This document shows positions 57,652 to 64,000 of a stretch of 64,000 nucleotides of DNA, piece by piece; within the stretch, counting starts at the first letter, position 1, and the number at the start of each line of letters is the position of its first letter. Both the position numbers and the translations under genes were made by a program. The stretch is from positions 6,634,001 through 6,698,000 of the forward strand of contig JASJZH010000004.1 in the NCBI GenBank assembly GCA_037178975.1, read 5' to 3'. The stretch is from Oscheius tipulae. Taxonomy: Eukaryota; Nematoda; Chromadorea; Rhabditida; Rhabditidae. Under the pieces are notes generated by a model. The model saw only the letters and a program-made list of their open reading frames with translations, was not told the DNA's origin and made no database searches.

Positions 57652-57870
57652 TCACTGCCACGGCCAGTATCGTCGCAATTGGTCGTTGACATCCTCGTCC
57701 ATTATAATGTTTCGTCGAACCTACAAAGCTGCGTTAGAGAAAACAACACCACTTACGATATCGGGACTCTGGTATCCATTCTCTTCGATCACTTCTTGGA
57801 AAAATGGAAACACGGTGGAAACTGACATGATGAGAGCGAGGAGGACTGTCAAGAAATAGAGAAACTGCAT
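57652..57870 (-). CDS. Small secreted peptide or neuropeptide-like precursor
   Basis: ATG 57868-57870 opens a strong signal peptide, MQFLYFLTVLLALIMSVSTV, followed by FPFFQEVIEENGYQSPDI. A 34-nt intron joins it to VRRNIIMDEDVNDQLRRYWP and the end WQ-stop, 60 aa in all. Two RR pairs (VRR and LRR) are possible convertase sites, leaving an acidic 12-mer spacer and a C-terminal YWPWQ. No Gly for amidation and no cysteines. Such short precursors are common among nematode NLP-type genes, but I do not recognise this one. Confidence 0.6.
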
Positions 57871-59189
57871 TCTGGTTGCTGAAAGAGAAGCTTTAGCAGG
57901 TATACGAAGAGATCGTGATAAGGGAAGTGACTGTAACTCTTGTGAAGACTGTTGGAGCATGTTGGATCCAAGACAATGTGAACTAACATGCAAATTCGAA
58001 CATCCAGTTTCTTCAAATAAGCTGACAGTGTTCAAGAAGAAAGTTCATCCAGTATGCAAGAACTGTTTGTCCATTCTCAGCAGATGTTTTCCCGCAATCT
58101 GATATGAATGGAAACAATCTACTTGTAGACACGCAAAGTCAAGACGAAAGGTGTGGTCAAAATGCTCTATGGACGAGTAATCGGACGTGAAAAGTTCAGG
58201 TGGGGAGGCGTTTTCACGGCTCGTCGGACCGTAGGAAGCAATTAATTTTGAATGGGAACGATTGTTTTAATGACCAAAGGAAAGCAGGATTAATGGAGAA
58301 GTGTGGTGAGATCTTCTGATCAACTGCGGAATTTGATGTCATCTAGTTTCCGTCTTTTTGACGTAAGCGGGAGAGAGGCAGTAGCACCTTTTGCAGGACT
58401 CCCTGAGTCAGAACAGGAAATTGGAACCTGCAGAGTGAGAACGGACGGAGGTCGTACTGGCGGAGAATAGCCATGATAGTCTGATTCTTACAGAGATACA
58501 AAAAGATTAGGATTCTATTTTTGTGTTTTTGAGAGGATGGTAGGCGTCAGAAAGTTGAAAAGAGTTGTGAAAATCTAAACCTGGGTTTCACCCATTGCAC
58601 ATAACAGAAATGAAAACACGTGCTTAAATTAGTTTGTAAAATGAATCTATCGCCGTGTACACGTGTACGCATTTGAGAGTGACTCGTATTATCGCGAAAG
58701 AGCGGAGATTCTCTTTATCATCAAACCTGAAGAGATCAAAATTGAACTGGATAAAGATATTGAACCAGTTTAACTAGGTACTCAGAAAGATCGAGGTCAT
58801 TGTCAGAGAGATCATGAAAGCAAAAGGCTTTGACCTCGAGAACATGAAAAATAGCGCAATGCGTGGAGATGACAAGTGGGTGTAGGTGGCGTGTCCTCTC
58901 GAATTAGAATGTTGTCCTAGGAGAGCGGGTCTTCTAGAGATTAATCGTAGATTGAGCTACTCCCACCCATCCTGTAATCGTCTCAAGTCTACCAGCAAAA
59001 TAACGTTGTTTTTGTGTGCTCTGCTGCTGTTCCTAGCTTCATGAATAAACGAAAAGTAAGACAATGCAGGCAGCTGTATGACGAGGCGTACTCTTGTGTG
59101 GTCAAACGTCATTTGATTATGTTAGTGTCTGGGCCCTCTCGGTCTTAATTGTGAAATTTGCATGCGGAGGACGAATTTTATTGTGTTCT
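57871..59189. other. Mostly non-coding stretch with two weak coding candidates
   Basis: At 58690-58885 the plus strand has coding-like pieces (EILFIIKPEEIKIELDKDI; VLRKIEVIVREIMKAKGFDL, ENMKNSAMRGDDKWV) separated by a stop without a good intron, so probably a gene relic. At 58343-58475 the minus strand has a 43-codon frame starting MAILRQYDLRPFSLC. At 58657-58668 is the perfect palindrome GTACACGTGTAC, centred on an E-box CACGTG. Confidence 0.4.
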
Positions 59190-60223
59190 TTAAGCCTTGG
59201 CGACCTTTTTGGCGACCATGCGACGACGATTGACAGCGACACGACGTCTCTTAGCCACACGACGAGCGGAGACTTTGGCAGCGACGGCCTTTCTGCTGTA
59301 AGTACGAGCAAGAGCTGCGGCACGAGGAGGACAGGGACAGTACTGGGCATCGGATCCAGGAGAGCCGCTGTTTCCAGGACTGAATAGTCAGATTATGTTT
59401 TGGACTGTATATAACTTACGCTCCAGGAGTTCCGTCTCCACCAGGGCGACCAGGATTTCCAGAAGGACCAGGAGGGCCTGGAGGGCCTGGGGGTCCTTGA
59501 CCAGATCCCGATCCGGGTTGGCCAGATTGGCCGGGAGCTCCGGCAGCTCCAGGAGCTCCAGCAGGCCCAGGAAGTCCACGACCACGTCGCCCTGGTTGTC
59601 CAGAATGGCCTGGCTGACCAGCCTGTCCAGGGGCTCCAGGCCTTCCAGCATCTCCTTCAGGTCCGGCAGGGCCAGGAGGACCGCGGACACCTCCGCTTGC
59701 AGGACGTCCTGGTCTTCCATCGGGACCTTTTTGCCCAGCAGGTCCGGGGACTCCAGGTCTTCCAGCAGGGCCAGGAGGACACTTGACACAACCACCAACA
59801 TTGGTGGTAAGAATTCCGACTCCCTTGGTTCCGGGGCGGCCTGACTCACCAGGCTTTCCATCCTCTCCACGGTCTCCAGGCTGTCCGGGTGGTCCGGGGG
59901 GTCCAGCAGGGCAGTTGGAGGCTTGAGGTCCACAGTTACATTGAGCTTGACGTTTGTTTCTGCTCACGGTGACCTTGAAGGGATTCGTAGGCTGTCCGGC
60001 AGTTGTCATCTCATGCCAGGCGCCATTGGCAACATCCTGAACGATGTTTGTGTCTGTAAATAATTAGAACTACCTGGAACTCTTTCATGTCTTCCATGAC
60101 CTGGTCATAGAATATGTTGATATCGTTGAAGATGTAGACGACGGAGATAAGACATCCGAGGATAGCGATTCCGCTCACAGCACTGGCCGTAGCCACAATC
60201 ATTTTCGTCGTCATGCTACACAT
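59190..60223 (-). CDS. Cuticle collagen with basic C-terminal tail
   Basis: ATG 60221-60223 opens [20 protein letters not shown] and the Col_cuticle_N membrane region ([30 protein letters not shown]). After an intron come NGAWHEM and VSRNKRQAQ, a BLI-4/furin site. Cys motifs are CNCG, CVKC and YCPCPPR. Gly-X-Y blocks lie between (for example [19 protein letters not shown] and [19 protein letters not shown]). The last exon continues after the collagen end with [20 protein letters not shown] and [18 protein letters not shown], an unusual 35-residue Arg/Lys/Ala tail. A TATA box lies at 60301-60308, and an untranslated intron ends just before the ATG. AATAAA follows 10 nt after the stop. Confidence 0.93.
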
Positions 60224-60300
60224 TATGTTCTAGAAAGTCAAGAGAAAGTTACCTGAACGGTCGGTGACCAGCTGACAACTTTTCCCTGCGACTCCTTCAC

Positions 60301-60308
60301 CTTTTATA
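60301..60308 (-). promoter_or_regulatory. TATA box of second collagen gene
   Basis: TATAAAAG on the minus strand, about 78 bp upstream of the ATG at 60223, with a short GT-AG intron between them in the 5' UTR. Confidence 0.6.
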
Positions 60309-60766
60309 GAACTCTCCCTGTCTCTTGACTCTCTCCCCATATCCTGTTATTTCTATCGGGTTCTCGAACTCATTTTTAGATTCGTTTCAAGACTATCTCT
60401 TCGTTTCCGTCAGGTACGCACTCTCTAACCGAGAGAAAACAGGAATTTGCTTTTTTCCACTGTTACTGGTTCCACAGCTAAGTAGCAATTGTGACGGGCA
60501 ACACAAAATGGAAAAGTGATCAGTTGGAGAAGCAGTAAACAGTAGAAAGGAGTCGATCAAGGACAAACTGCACATCTTTTATTCACAGCCTGACTGAACG
60601 ATCACATTTGGTTTTTGAGGGTACGAGTGCACTTGATTTTTTCTCTTCCTAATCACATCTTTCATACAGAAAATGCAGCGTACCCGTAGGCAAAGAGGAC
60701 TACAAAAACAGATTTCATAAACAGGTAGTATCGGAGGAGGAGGGAAAGGGAAAACTAAAAAAAAGT

Positions 60767-63155
60767 TTACATAGCCGGAGTATCATCAAGGGAATCCTGG
60801 TCACCAAGGTCAGAGAATTCGTATTTCGGGGTTTCTCCTCCAGAACTGGCGTAGTTGGAAGCCAAGTCATCGTCGCTATCGCTGTCGTTACTACAGTCAT
60901 CATCTTCTTCGAGTGCTCGAGCAAAGTCACTGACTGGAATGAGACTGTCCACATCGACAGCTGGATCACAAGATGCTGCTCTCATAGAGGGAGCTTCTTC
61001 AACACGACCGTAGATCTGGAAAGAATGCTTGATGGACGAAAACAATTGTAACACTTGCCTCGGGCGGTTCACTCCCTCCTCTCTGGCTCTTGCTGTCATC
61101 ACAGTCACTCGAAGACGTCGACGATTCCGACATGCTCTTCTCTCTATTTAACTTGCTACATTCTCCTCCGGAACAACAGCCATGCATTTTCGGAGCTGGT
61201 AGTCGCGGAAAGCGAGGAGTACTGATGCATAATTTCATCTCTTCTCGGTCAAACATCGCGTACGAGCCGAAGAAGATGGACACGTTGGGATCAGTCTGTA
61301 CTTTGTTGCATCAATGATTGGGAAAAGACTCACCTGGAAATAAAAACCACCTTGGGGGAACTTCCTTCCAACCCGAACAAAACGTTTCTCGTAGTGAACT
61401 TTAGTGGCCTTTTGTCTCTTTGCAGTCGGCTCCTCTTGACAATCGTTTTCGATGACCGTTTCGACGGACTTGGCACCAGCTAGCATGTACTGAAAATTTG
61501 AAATCAGCTAGGAATATAGACAAGACTCACTTCTTCGAACTTCTTGTGATCGAGACAGACTCTCGGCTGGGGATACCCGTAATAGCCTGGCTTGATGGAT
61601 TTCATCTTCTCGTCTGAAAGTTAAAGATTGTAAAAGGCAGTGAAAAGGAGTTTACCATGAGTCAGAACCATTTCCTCAAAATATCCTCCAAGCTGGAAAC
61701 TGACCTCCCTCAAAATCTCATCGCAATTCCCGAGAATCTCAATGTCGGCCTCGTAGTCCTTCAGTCGTTCTCTGAAAAGAGCTCAATTAAAAACTCGAAA
61801 GATCCTTACCTATTGATCAGAATTTGTGGGACATGTTTAGGAACACTGAAGGGAATAGCATTGACCGGACCGACTTTCAGAGAGGAACCCATCACGATCA
61901 GCAGATCGACCTGATCCTTGTCAGCCGTCATGGCATGGTGGAAGGCTGGAGGAAGATCCTCTCCGAAAAAAGTAATGTCCGGTTTGATTACACCTTCTTT
62001 GCATTCAGGACATCGAGCGACTCTCTAAACATAATTGTCAGAAGACTTTAAAAAAAAGACAAACCTGAGCCATTACATCTTCCCTGACCACCTCCCCATC
62101 GAACTTTGCCTTACAGAGACGACAAGAGGCCTTGGAAAATGATCCGTGACATTCAATCACATTCTGGATTCCTGTTTGAGCCTCGAGCGTGTCGATATTC
62201 TGGGTGTAGTTTCGGAGAAGCTGGCCGCTGAGTTCCAGCTGACGAATGAACTTGTGGGAGAGCGACGGCTCGAACTGACCCATGAAAATTTCCTGCAAAT
62301 ACCATATTATTTTCTGATCTGAGTGTTCAAACAAAAGGAAGCCGAAATATATTTACCTTGGCAAAGTTGTAGAAGGGCTGAGGATTGTGGTCAAAGTAAC
62401 GGATGTCGAACATGGCTGTCGGGTCAGGCAGATCGGGGAAATCCTTGTGCAGTCTAGCATAGATTCCTAAGCATTTCCTAAATGAAACTGAACCCAAAAG
62501 AACAAACCGTCTTTGCTCCTAAAGTCGGGAATTCCACAAGATACGGACACACCGGCTCCGGTTAGGATCATGATCTTCTTGCTGTTCCTGGGATGCAGAA
62601 CCGTGAGATGAATGGACTGAAAACGAACCTGATCAGATTGACGGCGTCTTGGAAGGTGTTGTATTGAGGAAGTTTGTGCCTAGGAGGTGGAGTATCGAAA
62701 AACTCGGAGAGAAGGTTGCAAATCTGAAAGAGCTTCGTGAAGAGTTCACTAGTAACCTCACCATATCCTCAGAGAATCCTCCATTCGGAACGATATCTGC
62801 GAAAGAGGGCATAATCTCTAAGAAGGCTTCTTGAAGGGAAATTTCACCGGCATTGATGGCATCAATGGTTTTCAAATGCTCGTCGCTCATGTTCTAAATG
62901 TGAGTCTGATTAAAGCAAATTATTAACACGAACCTTTCTCTGGATCCAAGCTGCTGTGAGCTCTCGGTCAGTCAGAACAGGACTTTCCGATCCGGAGTGC
63001 CCGTTTGAGGAGGTCGGCTGGTCATCGACTAAATATTTCCCATAAAAAGAATTACTAATTCTCTTACCTTTCTTCTCATTGGATAGTATATCCGGAATCG
63101 AAAGTGGAGAACTGTTTCCAGCAGTGGAGCCATTCGGCGCCTCAGAATTCACCAT
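60767..63155 (-). CDS. sir-2.1: NAD-dependent protein deacetylase, SIRT1/SIR-2.1 type
   Basis: Removes acetyl groups from histones and transcription factors using NAD, mainly in the nucleus. ATG 63153-63155 opens a disordered Ser/Asn-rich N-terminus. Then [11 protein letters not shown]-like helix [13 protein letters not shown], a family-specific [34 protein letters not shown], and the NAD site [20 protein letters not shown]. Next [15 protein letters not shown], the catalytic His in VIECHGSF, zinc Cys in CRLC and [19 protein letters not shown], and [19 protein letters not shown]. The C-terminus has the SIRT1-type strand [17 protein letters not shown] and [20 protein letters not shown], then an acidic Ser-rich tail. 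All catalytic and zinc residues are kept. A tttcag acceptor lies about 20 nt before the ATG, which could be a trans-splice site. Confidence 0.95.
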
Positions 63156-63562
63156 TCCGTTCGAAAAGAAGCCTCCTGAAATTTTTGTACTGCTCTAGAT
63201 GCCAAAAACAATGTTTTGGAAGAAAAAGTAAATAGGAAGACTAGAAATAAAAAGTCTATCTAAGAGTATTATAGTAAATTGACCGATGGCACAAAATCGG
63301 TGCCATGCGCGGTTGTTGACTCACTTGATGGACGGAGAAGTAAGCTCGCTAGGTAGACAAGAGAACAATATAACCTTCCGATTAGAAGATTTCCAAATAT
63401 AAATCAATTTTCAGAGCAATAAAGAGAAAACTACAAACGAAATTTTTTGGAAAAAGCATCGCTTTGATCAGTGAGCGAATGGCAAATGGCTTCTTTGAAA
63501 GCTCAAGATAACCAGTTAAACGTTTAGAATGACAGAGCTAGGAAAAGAACCGAAAAAGCAAA

Positions 63563-63986
63563 ATGGAGACTTTCGAAGAATTTATAATTGCCGACTCTAC
63601 CGAGGCGGTACGGGTGAAAGTTTGGCCGACAGTTGTGAGAGTCAAATAATTGCATACTATATTTCTTCTAATAGAAGCACTGCTCTAATATAAGCACACC
63701 AAAACGGAAAGGTTGAAAAATAGACGCAGTCTTATATTAGAAGAAATATGGTAGATTGTTTGAATTTTAGCACAGAGAGAGCAAAATGGTATAGTTGAAA
63801 AGGTGTTCGAAGAGGGTATGGACATCATTTCAATTTGGTCTTAAATTGTTAGAGATCAAAACGTTTATCCGTTCAAATGGTCCGATTAGATTGCCAGTCA
63901 GGCTGGCTATAGTGAGAGACAGACTACTATGCTTCACTTTACTGATTGAGAGCGTGCTACTAGTAATGTCCAGCGAAGTTAATTAA
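63563..63986 (+). CDS. Small single-pass membrane protein (tentative)
   Basis: Three exons in phase: 63563-63607 (METFEEFIIADSTEA), 63776-63837 (REQNGIVEKVFEEGMDIISI) and 63902-63986 (WLAIVRDRLLCFTLLIESVL, LVMSSEVN, stop). The product is about 63 aa with an acidic N-terminal half and one hydrophobic segment. Splice sites are GT-AG. The first intron contains a 99-bp MITE. It is divergent from sir-2.1, with 407 bp between the start codons. I do not recognise it. Confidence 0.42.
63655..63753. mobile_element. Short MITE (99 bp) with TA target site
   Basis: The left end reads TACTATATTTCTTCTAATA and the right end, inverted, TACCATATTTCTTCTAATA; the pairing continues imperfectly for about 35 bp. 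TA is at both edges. No coding capacity. Confidence 0.75.
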
Positions 63987-64000
63987 TACCTGACCTATAA

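Noticed and set aside
1-64000. Searched for CRISPR arrays, rRNA and prokaryotic operons
   Set aside because: None seen; introns and gene families are those of a nematode nuclear genome.

Overview
The window reads as nematode nuclear DNA. Evidence: a DEB-1-type vinculin, two cuticle collagens with furin-type sites, an astacin with EGF-CUB-ShK tail, a receptor guanylate cyclase, Str/Srd-like chemoreceptor fragments, a secreted fatty-acid-binding protein, and mostly very short introns (about 34-45 nt, GT-AG). Intergenic space is small and poly(A) signals often lie 5-35 nt after the stop codon. I cannot name the species.

Layout. 0-3 kb, minus strand: the edge of a gene with a TSP1-like motif, then two tandem GT43 glucuronyltransferase-like genes that lack the usual metal-binding Asp triplet. 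3.9-6.6 kb: a small unrecognised conserved-looking protein, divergent from an SLC1/EAAT glutamate transporter. 8.8-15.7 kb: the complete vinculin gene (deb-1), with three internal alternative first-exon sets in phase. 16-25 kb is the accessory part: two decaying chemoreceptor genes, a MITE with TA target sites, a candidate peptide precursor, a divergent GT14 glycosyltransferase and a 1.4-kb fold-back repeat. 25-27.8 kb: a single-pass membrane protein with a PPxY motif.

28.3-32.6 kb, minus strand: a Cys-loop receptor subunit with a very short M3-M4 linker, then an ELM2-SANT-zinc finger-SANT chromatin protein. 32.9-38.3 kb: an unrecognised plus-strand gene reconstructed from in-phase exons. 41.9-48.6 kb, minus: receptor guanylate cyclase and a CYP2-clan P450. 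49.4-51.4 kb: a cuticle collagen and a secreted FABP converge on one palindromic poly(A) signal. 51.5-52.4 kb: a second fold-back copy. 52.5-55.1 kb: an astacin with a piggyBac-like MITE filling one intron. 55.4-57.9 kb: an SLC46-like transporter converging on a small secreted peptide gene, again over a palindromic poly(A) signal. 59.2-60.2 kb: a second collagen. 60.8-63.2 kb: a SIRT1/SIR-2.1-type deacetylase, divergent from a small membrane-protein gene at the right edge.

The genes do not form one pathway. Muscle attachment (vinculin), cuticle (collagens, astacin), sensory and neuronal signalling (guanylate cyclase, Cys-loop receptor, glutamate transporter, chemoreceptors) and chromatin control (SIRT1, ELM2-SANT) are side by side. 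The strongest leads are the vinculin isoforms, the altered GT43 pair, the unrecognised 32.9-38.3 kb gene and the candidate peptide precursors. All exon models were read by eye from frame, splice sites and family similarity.
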